This document shows, piece by piece, positions 41,752 to 49,356 of a stretch of DNA of 64,000 nucleotides; position 1 is the first letter of the stretch, and every line of letters begins with the position of its first letter. Where the stretch lies: positions 1-64,000 of the forward strand of contig JAVJQK010000127.1 in assembly GCA_040218145.1 (NCBI GenBank), in the 5' to 3' direction. This DNA comes from Sandaracinaceae bacterium (lineage in GTDB: Bacteria > Myxococcota_A > Polyangia > Polyangiales > Sandaracinaceae). Below the pieces are notes generated by a model. The model saw nothing but the letters and a program-made list of their open reading frames with translations. It ran no database searches and was not told the DNA's origin. The position numbers and the translations under genes were made by a program.

Positions 41752-43887
41752 ATGCGTTGGCTCGCCTCCCTCGCTCCCGGCTTCGCCACCCTGGGCCTTC
41801 TCCTCGCCGCGTGTGACGGCGAGCCGCCTCCTCCACCGTCGGTGGACGGAGGCGAAGTCGCGTTGGCGGACGGGACGCGCGTGGTGATCGCGGACGGCTC
41901 CGGCGCGGTCGCCCTCTTCGACGGCGATCGACCGCTCCTCGCGAGCCCCGAGCGCGCCCACCCCATCGCGCGCACCTTCACCGAGCGGGTGACGGGCAAC
42001 CTCGGCATCTGGAGCTTCCGCAGGCAAGGCGTCGCGGAGCACCGCTACGACCGCTTCCAGGCGTGGCGCGAGGAGGCGGGCGCCGCGGTCGTGGAGTACG
42101 CGCTCGTGCCCGACCCGGAGGGGGAGACGCCGTCCGAAGGCGTGGCCACCCTGCGGATCGCGCCTGGTGAGAGGGACGACACCACCGTCATCACCCTCTC
42201 GGTGACCGGCGTCGACGCGACCTCGATCGCGCTCCCCGTGCGCTGCGACGAGGCCGGCAGCTTCCACGGCTTCGGCGAGCAGTACCAGGCCACCGAGCAG
42301 ACCGGCGAGGCCTTCGAGCTGATGGTGACCGAGCAGGGCATCGGGCGCGAGGGCGGGCTCCGCGACGTCAACGGCGACGCGCACACCACCTACTTCCCGA
42401 TGCCGTACTACCTCGACGCTCGCGGGTTCGGCGTGCTCGTGCGGACCGATCGCCGGGTGGGCGTCGACGTCTGCGCGGCCGACGCCGAGGTGGCCTGGCT
42501 CGAGGTGATCGACGGCGCGCCCCTCGAGCTGGTCGTCTTTCACGGCCCGACCCCGTACGACGTCCTCGCGCAGCTCGGCGACGAGGTCGGCCGCCCCGCG
42601 CCGCCGCCGCGATGGGCCTTCGATGGCGCGTGGATCAGCAGCCAGGGCGGACGCGACGCCGTGCTCGCCGACGTCGACGCGCTCGAGGCGGCCGGCGTCC
42701 CCGTCAGCGCGATCTGGTCGCAGGACTGGACGGGCGTGCGCATGAACATCGGGGGCGGCTTCGGCGTGCAGTACCGATGGAACGCGGACCTCGCCCATTA
42801 CCCGGACCTCGCGGGCATGGTCGACACCCTTCACACGCGCGGCTACCGCTTCCTCGCGTACGCCAACCCCTTCGTCGACCCGGACCTCGACGACCACTTC
42901 CCCGAGATGCGCGACATGGGCTGGCTCGTCGAGGATCCGAGCGGCGACGCCTACGTCTTCAACGCGCCGAACGAGCAGAGCGCGCACCCCGACCTGACGG
43001 ACCCCGCCGCCCGCGCGTACGTGCAGGGGGAGCTCGAGGGCATGGTGAGCGAGGTGGGGATCGACGGCTGGATGGCCGACTTCGGAGAGTGGAACCCGCT
43101 CGACGCGGTCATGCACGACGGCAGCGCGCCCGAGGGCTACCACAACCGCTTCCCGGTCGACTGGCACTGCACCAACCGCGCGGCCATGGACGCCGCCCGC
43201 CCCGACGGCGACTGGGTGCTCTTCGCGCGGAGCGGTTGGACCGGCGTGCAGGCCTGCTCGATGATCCACTGGGTCGGCGACCAGGAGGCGACCTGGTCCG
43301 AGAGCGACGGCTTGCCCACGGTGGTCCCGGCGATGATCAACCTCGGCCTCGCGGGCGTGCCCTACGTGACCCACGACATCGCGGGCTTCAGCGGCGGGCC
43401 GAGCACGCGCGAGCTCTACATGCGATGGACCGAGCTGGGCGCGTTCACGCCCATCATGCGCACCCACGAGGGCAACCGGCGCGACGTCAACCACAACTGG
43501 GACAGCGACGCCGAGACGCTCGCCCACTTCCGTCGCTTCGCGTCGATCCACGCCGCGCTCGCCGACGACATGATGACCTGGAGCGACGAGGCGCAGGCGA
43601 CCGGAAAGCCGCTGGTGCGGCACCTGTTGCTCGAGTTCCCCGAGGACCTCGCGACCTGGGAGATCCACGACCAGTACCTCCTGGGCGACGCCCTGCTCGT
43701 CGCGCCCGTGCTCGAGGAGGGCGCGACCGAGCGCGCCGTCTACCTGCCGGCCGGCGCGACCTGGTTCGACGTCTGGACGGGGGAGTCGCTCGAGGGCGGG
43801 CAGACGGTCACGGTCGCCGCGCCGCTCGGCAGCCCGCCCGTGTTCCACCGCGACTCGGACCGCGACGACCTGCGCGCGATCCTCTGA
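41752..43887 (+). CDS. GH31-family glycosidase lipoprotein (sulfoquinovosidase-like branch)
   Basis: 711 aa; lipoprotein signal ending LLLAAC (about residue 24). A glycoside hydrolase 31 barrel follows: HGFGEQYQATEQTGEAFEL, PYYLDARGFGVLVRT, GVPVSAIWSQDWTG, the nucleophile region GWMADFGEWNP (D443) and FARSGWTGVQACSM, then VPYVTHDIAGFSGGPSTRELYMRWTELGAFTPIMRTHEG. MADFGEWNPLDAVMHDG with a nearby HNRFPVDWH resembles YihQ sulfoquinovosidases more than maltases; the substrate is inferred only. It follows cheY by 31 bp and may be in the same transcript, so the operon may sense and degrade a sugar. Confidence 0.9.
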   Translation: MRWLASLAPGFATLGLLLAACDGEPPPPPSVDGGEVALADGTRVVIADGSGAVALFDGDRPLLASPERAHPIARTFTERVTGNLGIWSFRRQGVAEHRYDRFQAWREEAGAAVVEYALVPDPEGETPSEGVATLRIAPGERDDTTVITLSVTGVDATSIALPVRCDEAGSFHGFGEQYQATEQTGEAFELMVTEQGIGREGGLRDVNGDAHTTYFPMPYYLDARGFGVLVRTDRRVGVDVCAADAEVAWLEVIDGAPLELVVFHGPTPYDVLAQLGDEVGRPAPPPRWAFDGAWISSQGGRDAVLADVDALEAAGVPVSAIWSQDWTGVRMNIGGGFGVQYRWNADLAHYPDLAGMVDTLHTRGYRFLAYANPFVDPDLDDHFPEMRDMGWLVEDPSGDAYVFNAPNEQSAHPDLTDPAARAYVQGELEGMVSEVGIDGWMADFGEWNPLDAVMHDGSAPEGYHNRFPVDWHCTNRAAMDAARPDGDWVLFARSGWTGVQACSMIHWVGDQEATWSESDGLPTVVPAMINLGLAGVPYVTHDIAGFSGGPSTRELYMRWTELGAFTPIMRTHEGNRRDVNHNWDSDAETLAHFRRFASIHAALADDMMTWSDEAQATGKPLVRHLLLEFPEDLATWEIHDQYLLGDALLVAPVLEEGATERAVYLPAGATWFDVWTGESLEGGQTVTVAAPLGSPPVFHRDSDRDDLRAIL

Positions 43888-43913
43888 CCCGGTCTCGACC
43901 TCTCAGCCTCTCG

Positions 43914-44243
43914 GTCATCGGTCCATCGGAGCAGGCTGCCCTGGAAGGAGCCCACGAAACCCTCCAGCGATCCGTCGCTCCGACGCGCAATCCCCGCCGC
44001 ACCCGTGTTCTGGCCCTCGGCGATCCGCTGGCAGCGTAGGCTCCCGTCGCTGCCGCGCACGATCACGTCACCGCGTCCGCCGCCGATCAACACTTCGCCC
44101 GTCGCGGCGCCCGCCGTGCTCTCGGCGCCGATCGAGCAAGGCAGCGTCTCGATCGTCCACCGGCCCCCGCGTCTGTAGCCCCGCTTCGGTCACCAGGGTG
44201 AGGCCCGTCGTGTAGGACATCGCGGCGGCGGCCGTCACGCCTC
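43914..44243 (-). pseudogene. Remnant of a third copy of the duplicated propeller lipoprotein
   Basis: Minus-strand frames here encode GEVLIGGGRGDVIVRGSDGS, then LRCQRIAEGQNTGAAGIARR and SLEGFVGSFQGSLLRWTDD. The two intact copies have GELLISGGRGDVIARRSGGA and VEGYVGSYRGNLLRWTGE at the same place. Upstream (about 44160-44243) the match continues in another frame (AMSYTTGLTLVTEAGLQT versus RAALHAGGLALVGDGDLHT), so there is at least one frameshift near 44165. Only about 110 residues of the middle of the gene survive, with no start and no proper end. It lies directly downstream of the intact copy at 44270-46465. Confidence 0.8.
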
Positions 44244-44269
44244 GTGCGGGTGTGCGTAGGCGCGTCGCC

Positions 44270-46465
44270 TCAGTCGAGCCAGCGGCGCGCGATCTTGCCC
44301 GTGGCGCCCGCCAGGATACCGTAGGGGCGCCCATCGGCGTCCATGTTGCGTGCGTAGACGTGCAGCCCGGAGTCGTTGGACAAACGCCACGCGGCGCCGC
44401 TGGTCAGAACCACGAACATGCGCCCCTCGGAGTCGCGGTATCCGATGACCTCCTCTCCCTCCGTCCAGAGGCGGGTGACGGTCCCGAGGCCTCCCTCCAG
44501 CACCACCGCGCCGAGGCGCGCTCCGTCCCAGCGGAAGACGTCCCGCCCCGCGACCCACATCTCGCCGCCCGGGATGGGACCCAGGTCACTGATCGCGCAG
44601 CGCGTCGCGCCGAGCGTGTCCCAGCCTCCCCCGCGCAAGCGGTGCACGCTGCCGCCGTCACACACGCCCTCGCCGTCTCGGGTGCCGACCCAGATCGCGC
44701 CGGTGTCGTCGATCGCGAGCGCGCTGATCACGGGCTCGCCCGGCAGCGGCGGCGCGACGGGGACCCATTCCCGCTCCGTCGACTCGAACACGATCCCGTC
44801 CTCGCCTCCCATCACCCAGCGGTCGCCCGACGAGGCGACCGCGAGGAGCGCGCCGCTGACGGGAACGTCGGCGCGCACCCAGCTCTCGCCATCCTCACGG
44901 AGCTCGATCACGACGCCCTCGCTGCCGACCGCGACGGCCCGTGTCTCGGACGCGGCGACGGCGAAGAGCGTCGCCTCGCCGTCAATCGGGGGCGCGAGCC
45001 GTCGCCAGCCACCTTCCGCGTCGCTCCGCTGCACGAGGAGTGGGAGCCTGTCGTCGGTGCGGCCGACGCCGAGGAATTCGTGCGCCGAGCCAGGCCGCGC
45101 GACGAGATCGAGCACGTCGCCGACGAAGGCCAGCGCGCCCGCCGGGAGGATCGCTTCGCCCGTCCACCGAAGCAGGTTGCCCCGGTAGGAGCCGACGTAC
45201 CCCTCCACCTCTCCCGCCGCGTCTCGCCCGATGCCCACGGCTCCGAGCTCCTGCCCCTGCGCGATCCGTACACACTCGAGCGCGCCGCCCGAGCGTCGAG
45301 CGATCACGTCCCCTCTCCCGCCCGAGATCAACAGCTCCCCCGTGACGAGGCCGGAGGCGCCCCCCACCCCGGTGAGCGTGCACGGCAGCGGCTCGCTCGA
45401 CCACACGCCCCCCGCCCACGTGTGCAAGTCGCCGTCGCCCACGAGGGCCAGTCCGCCCGCGTGCAATGCGGCGCGCCACGTCATGAGCCCCGGGGGCGGG
45501 GCGATCGGCTCCCACGTCGCGCCGTCGAAGCGCAGCAGGCCGCCGCCTCGGATGGCCCACACCTCCGAGCCGTCGGACGCCACGACGAGTCGCGACAGAC
45601 CTCGGCCGTCGGCGGGCGGCGCGACCGGCTCCCAGCGCCCACGGCCGAGCCGGCGCAGGAGCACGTCCCCCCCGGCGGCCCACGCCCAGGCTTCGCTCCC
45701 TCCCCCCGCCGCGTCCACGCTCTCGGTGGTGCCGACATCGACGTTCGTCCACACGCCGTCCAGGTCCCTCTCGAGCAGGGAGCCTCGCTGTCCCGCGGCC
45801 ACGGCGAGGCCGCCGTCGAGGCAGACCATCGACCGGAAGTCGAGCTGCTCGCGGTGCTCGACCTCCCAGACGCCGCTCACGTCGGTGAGCAGCCCGTAGT
45901 TGGTGGAGAGCGCGGCGAAGGCGTCACCCACACATGCGTCGAACGAGCCTGGGCCGGGCCGCGGGTTCTCGAAGCAATAGCTCGCTCCTGGCGCGCAGCT
46001 CTCGGGCTGGCGGCGGAGCACGCCGTCCTCCGTGACGTCCGGGGGAACGCACTCGCCCTCGAGGCAGGTCAGCGCCTCGTCGCAGGTGACGCCCACACAC
46101 GCATCGGAGAGGTAGAGCTGGAGCTCGGATCGCTTGCCTGGATCGAAGCGGCCGGTGGCGTGCTGAGAGACGAAGCAGTCGTCGCACGACGTTCGGCAAG
46201 CGCGCGCCTCGACCGTGAAGAGCGCGTCCGGACTCTCGAGCGGATGGATGGGTGGGCGCGTCGGCAGGGTGACCTCTTCGGGCACGCGGACCGCTCGCGC
46301 GTACTGGACGCGGCCCTCCTCGCGGCGGCCGCTGTAGACGATGACGCAGAGCGCCCGCGTCGCTTCTCGCACTTGCGCGTCGGCGTCGATGGAGACGAAC
46401 ACCTGCGTATGGATCTGGCAGCTGGCCAGAAAGGGGCAGAGGAGAAGCAGCACACGTGGAGACAT
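44270..46465 (-). CDS. Large beta-propeller lipoprotein, tandem paralog A
   Basis: 731 aa; signal MSPRVLLLLCPFLASC. A Cys-rich N-terminal domain (about 20-185: CRTSCDDCF, CVGVTCDEALTCLEGEC) precedes about 540 residues of WD/YVTN-like repeats with recurrent motifs W-x-PV-APP, GDVIARR, LVVASDGSEVWAIRGGGLLRF and AVAVGSEGVVIELREDG. It probably forms one or two beta-propellers on the cell surface. Paralog B lies upstream (46542-48749), with long identical stretches, e.g. ALCVIVYSGRREEGRVQY. The -10-like box ends only 10 bp before the ATG, so the mRNA may be leaderless. Ligand unknown. Confidence 0.88.
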   Translation of the reverse strand: MSPRVLLLLCPFLASCQIHTQVFVSIDADAQVREATRALCVIVYSGRREEGRVQYARAVRVPEEVTLPTRPPIHPLESPDALFTVEARACRTSCDDCFVSQHATGRFDPGKRSELQLYLSDACVGVTCDEALTCLEGECVPPDVTEDGVLRRQPESCAPGASYCFENPRPGPGSFDACVGDAFAALSTNYGLLTDVSGVWEVEHREQLDFRSMVCLDGGLAVAAGQRGSLLERDLDGVWTNVDVGTTESVDAAGGGSEAWAWAAGGDVLLRRLGRGRWEPVAPPADGRGLSRLVVASDGSEVWAIRGGGLLRFDGATWEPIAPPPGLMTWRAALHAGGLALVGDGDLHTWAGGVWSSEPLPCTLTGVGGASGLVTGELLISGGRGDVIARRSGGALECVRIAQGQELGAVGIGRDAAGEVEGYVGSYRGNLLRWTGEAILPAGALAFVGDVLDLVARPGSAHEFLGVGRTDDRLPLLVQRSDAEGGWRRLAPPIDGEATLFAVAASETRAVAVGSEGVVIELREDGESWVRADVPVSGALLAVASSGDRWVMGGEDGIVFESTEREWVPVAPPLPGEPVISALAIDDTGAIWVGTRDGEGVCDGGSVHRLRGGGWDTLGATRCAISDLGPIPGGEMWVAGRDVFRWDGARLGAVVLEGGLGTVTRLWTEGEEVIGYRDSEGRMFVVLTSGAAWRLSNDSGLHVYARNMDADGRPYGILAGATGKIARRWLD

Positions 46466-46475
46466 CGGCTGCGTG

Positions 46476-46504
46476 CACGCTAGTGGGTGAGGGTACGCTC
46501 GCCA
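46476..46504 (-). promoter_or_regulatory. Putative promoter of paralog A (TTGGCG-N17-TAGCGT)
   Basis: On the minus strand TTGGCG (46504-46499) and TAGCGT (46481-46476) are separated by 17 bp. The same two boxes with the same spacing but a different spacer sit before paralog B. TTGGCG matches TTGACA at 4 of 6 and TAGCGT matches TATAAT at 3 of 6. Conservation of the boxes, not of the spacer, is the main support. Confidence 0.5.
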
Positions 46505-46541
46505 ATTACAGAGGCTGCGCGGGCCACGGCGAGGCGTCGCC

Positions 46542-48749
46542 TCAGTCGAGCAAGCGCCGAGCGATCCTGCCGGTGCGGCCCGCCAGGATGCCGTAGGCTC
46601 GTCCGTCGGCGTCCACGTTGCGTGCGTACACGTTCAGGCCCGAGTAGGTGTTCGTGCCCGCGACGCCCCCGCTCGCGAGGACCGCATGGAGTCGCCCCTC
46701 GAGGTCCCGGTACCCGACGACCTCCCCGCGCTCCGTGAAGAGGCGCGCGGCCGTCGCCGTCCCGTCTTCCAGGGGCACCGCGACGAGGGCCGCGCCGTCC
46801 CAACGGAAGAGGTCTCTCCCCGCGACCCACATGCCCCCGCCGGGGATGGGGCCGAGGTCGCTGATGGCGCAGCGTGTCGTGCCGAGCGTCTCCCAGGCCC
46901 CCGCGCGCAGGCGGTGCACGGCGCCGCCGTCGCACGTGTCTTCGCCTTCCTGCGTGCCCACCCAGACCGCGCCGGCGTCGTCGATGGCGAGGGCGCGGAT
47001 CGCGGGCGCCACGGGGAGCGGCGGCGTGACGGGGATCCACTCGCGCCCGATCGACTCGAACACGATCCCGTCCTCGCCTCCCACCACCCAGCGCTCGCCG
47101 GAGTGGGCCACCGCGTGCAGGGCGCCCGCGGTGAAGGCCTCGGCCCGCACCCAGCCCGCGCCGTCTTCACGGCGCTCGACCACGACGCCGTCGCTCCCCA
47201 CCGCCACGGCCCGTGTCTCGGAGGCGTCGACGGCCAGGAGCGTCGCCTCCCCGTCGATGGGGAGCGCGCGTCGCCGCCAGTGACCCTCTGCGTCGATCCG
47301 CTCCACGAGGAGCGGGAAGCGGTAGTTGGTTCGGCCGACGCCCAGGAACCCGTGCGCCGAGCCCGGTCGTGCGACGAGATCGATCACCTCGCCGACGAAG
47401 GCCAGCGCGCCCGCGGGGCGAATCCGCTCGCCCGTCCAGTGCAGGAGGTTGCCCTCGAAGGAGCCCACGTACCCTTCGACCTCCCCCGCCGCGTTTCTCC
47501 CGATGCCGACCGCCCCGAGGTTCTGGCCCACCGCGATCTGCACACACTCGAGCGCGCCGCCCGAGCGTCGGGTGATCACGTCGCCGCGCGCGCCCGAGAT
47601 CAGCAGCTCCCCCGAGGCGAGGCCGGACGCGCCTGCCACCCCCGTGAGCACGCACGGCAGCGGCTCGCTCGACCAGACGCCGCCCACCCGGGTGTGCAGC
47701 GCGTCGTTGCCCACGAGCGCCAGCCCACCAGCGTGCATCGCGGCGCGCCACTCGGTGAGCCCCGGAGGCGGGGCGATCGGCTCCCACGTCGCACCGTCGA
47801 AGCGCAGCAGGCCGCCGACTCGGATGGCCCACACCTCCGAGCCGTCCGACGCCACGACGATCTTCGAGATACCCAGTCCGTCGGCGGGCGGCGCGACCGG
47901 CTCCCAGCGCCCGGGTCCGAGGCGGCGCACGAGCACGTCCCCTCCGGCGGCCCACGCCCACGCCTCGCTCCCACCCCCCGCCGCGCCCACGTTCTCGGTG
48001 GTGCCGACGTCGACGTTCGTCCAGACGCCGTCCGGACCCCTCTCGAGCAGCGAGCCTCGCTGGCCCGCGGCCACCGCGACGCCCCCGTCGAGGCAGACCA
48101 TCGACCCGAAGTCGAGCCGCGCGCGGTGCTCGACCTCCCAGACGCCGCTCACGTTGGTGAGCAGCCCGTAGTTGGTGGAGAGCGCGGCGAAGGCGTCACC
48201 CACACACGCGTCGAAGGAGCCTGGGCCGGGCCGCGGGTTCTCGAAGCAATAGCTCGAACCGGCCGCACAGCTCTCGGGCTGGGCGTCGGAGGGGAGGGGG
48301 AGCTCGCCGTCCTCCGTGACATCCGGGAGGACGCACTCGCCCTCCAGGCACGTCAGCGCCTCGTCGCAGGTGACGCCCACGCAGGCCTCGGAGAGATGGA
48401 GCTGGAGCTCGGACCGCTCGCCGGGCCGGAAGCGGTCGGTGGCGTGGGCGGTGACGAAGCAGTCGTCGCACGACGTGCGGCAGCCGCGCGCCTCCACCGT
48501 GAAGAGGGCGTTCGGGCTCTCGAGCGGATGGAGCGGCGGGCGCGTGGGCAGAGTGACGTCCTCGGGGACACGCACCACGCGCGAGTACTGGACGCGGCCC
48601 TCCTCGCGGCGGCCGCTGTAGACGATGACGCAGAGCGCGCGGGTGCTGGCCCGCACCTGCGGGTCGCCGTCGATGAAGACCAGGGCTTGAGTCGGGACCT
48701 GACAGCCGGCCAGCAGAGCCGCGAGGGGGAGCGCCATGCGTGCGAACAT
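46542..48749 (-). CDS. Large beta-propeller lipoprotein, tandem paralog B
   Basis: 735 aa; MFARMALPLAALLAGC signal (ATG 48749; a second ATG at 48737 gives an equally good signal). Domain layout is the same as paralog A: Cys-rich N-terminal domain (CRTSCDDCF, CVGVTCDEALTCLEGEC) and a long propeller region with LVRRLGPGRWEPVAPPADG, VVASDGSEVWAIRVGGLLRF, GAVGIGRNAAGEVEGYVGS and a C-terminal NVDADGRAYGILAGRTGRIARRLLD. It has a four-residue insertion (around 158-165) relative to A. It lies 76 bp upstream of A on the same strand; both carry their own promoter, so they may be expressed separately. Confidence 0.88.
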   Translation of the reverse strand: MFARMALPLAALLAGCQVPTQALVFIDGDPQVRASTRALCVIVYSGRREEGRVQYSRVVRVPEDVTLPTRPPLHPLESPNALFTVEARGCRTSCDDCFVTAHATDRFRPGERSELQLHLSEACVGVTCDEALTCLEGECVLPDVTEDGELPLPSDAQPESCAAGSSYCFENPRPGPGSFDACVGDAFAALSTNYGLLTNVSGVWEVEHRARLDFGSMVCLDGGVAVAAGQRGSLLERGPDGVWTNVDVGTTENVGAAGGGSEAWAWAAGGDVLVRRLGPGRWEPVAPPADGLGISKIVVASDGSEVWAIRVGGLLRFDGATWEPIAPPPGLTEWRAAMHAGGLALVGNDALHTRVGGVWSSEPLPCVLTGVAGASGLASGELLISGARGDVITRRSGGALECVQIAVGQNLGAVGIGRNAAGEVEGYVGSFEGNLLHWTGERIRPAGALAFVGEVIDLVARPGSAHGFLGVGRTNYRFPLLVERIDAEGHWRRRALPIDGEATLLAVDASETRAVAVGSDGVVVERREDGAGWVRAEAFTAGALHAVAHSGERWVVGGEDGIVFESIGREWIPVTPPLPVAPAIRALAIDDAGAVWVGTQEGEDTCDGGAVHRLRAGAWETLGTTRCAISDLGPIPGGGMWVAGRDLFRWDGAALVAVPLEDGTATAARLFTERGEVVGYRDLEGRLHAVLASGGVAGTNTYSGLNVYARNVDADGRAYGILAGRTGRIARRLLD

Positions 48750-48760
48750 CGGGTGGGACC

Positions 48761-48789
48761 ACGCTAGTCGGTGATCCGACGCTCGCCAA
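48761..48789 (-). promoter_or_regulatory. Putative promoter of paralog B (TTGGCG-N17-TAGCGT)
   Basis: TTGGCG (48789-48784) and TAGCGT (48766-48761) with a 17-bp spacer, reading toward the lipoprotein start at 48749, 11 bp from the -10-like box. A near-identical arrangement precedes paralog A. The 77-bp gap is shared with the divergent gene at 48827. Confidence 0.5.
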
Positions 48790-48826
48790 TTTCACAGTCT
48801 GCGCGCTCCCGAGATCCGGGGTTGAT

Positions 48827-49324
48827 ATGCTGCGGCCAGTGACGGCCCATCGCTTCGCGTTCCTGGCGATTCTCTCTCTCGTCGGCTGCGCCGCCGCGCC
48901 GCGGCCGGTCGAGCCGATGGGCGAGGTCACGACCTACCGCGGCCGCGTGGTGGCGGCGCGTGGCCCCACCATGGCCGAGGACGGCGGGCTCTGCGCCATC
49001 GAGGTGCAGGCGGCCGACGGCGACTTCCTGAACTGCCGCATCCGCATCCGCTGCAACGACGACCTCGTCTACGGGCTCAGCGGCGCGGGGTTCAACAACT
49101 GCCGCCGCGATCGGGACACCTTCGTCTTCGCCCACGACCACAACGGCACCCGGCGCGACGGCGATCCGCGCATGTTCTTCGACCTCCGGGCGGGGCGCGT
49201 GATCATCAGCGACGACGACCCCGACGTGGAGGTCCTGATCGACCTGATGACCCCACCGCGGGGGTACGGCGCGGGCCATGAGGATGGAAATCCGAGCCAG
49301 AGCCTGGCCGCGCCCTCGACATGA
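48827..49324 (+). CDS. Small lipoprotein of unknown function
   Basis: 165 aa from ATG 48827, with GGGG upstream; a GTG at 48839 also fits. The signal MLRPVTAHRFAFLAILSLVGC is a lipobox type. The mature part is beta-rich: TTYRGRVVAARGP, LCAIEVQAADGDFLNCRIRIRC, CRRDRDTFVFAHDHNG and RVIISDDDPDVEVLIDL, with four cysteines. It resembles a small beta-barrel or OB-type domain but I cannot assign a family. Divergent from the duplicated lipoproteins. Confidence 0.75.
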   Translation: MLRPVTAHRFAFLAILSLVGCAAAPRPVEPMGEVTTYRGRVVAARGPTMAEDGGLCAIEVQAADGDFLNCRIRIRCNDDLVYGLSGAGFNNCRRDRDTFVFAHDHNGTRRDGDPRMFFDLRAGRVIISDDDPDVEVLIDLMTPPRGYGAGHEDGNPSQSLAAPST

Positions 49325-49356
49325 TGAACCAAATTCAATAGCTTGTGCCCGCTCAC

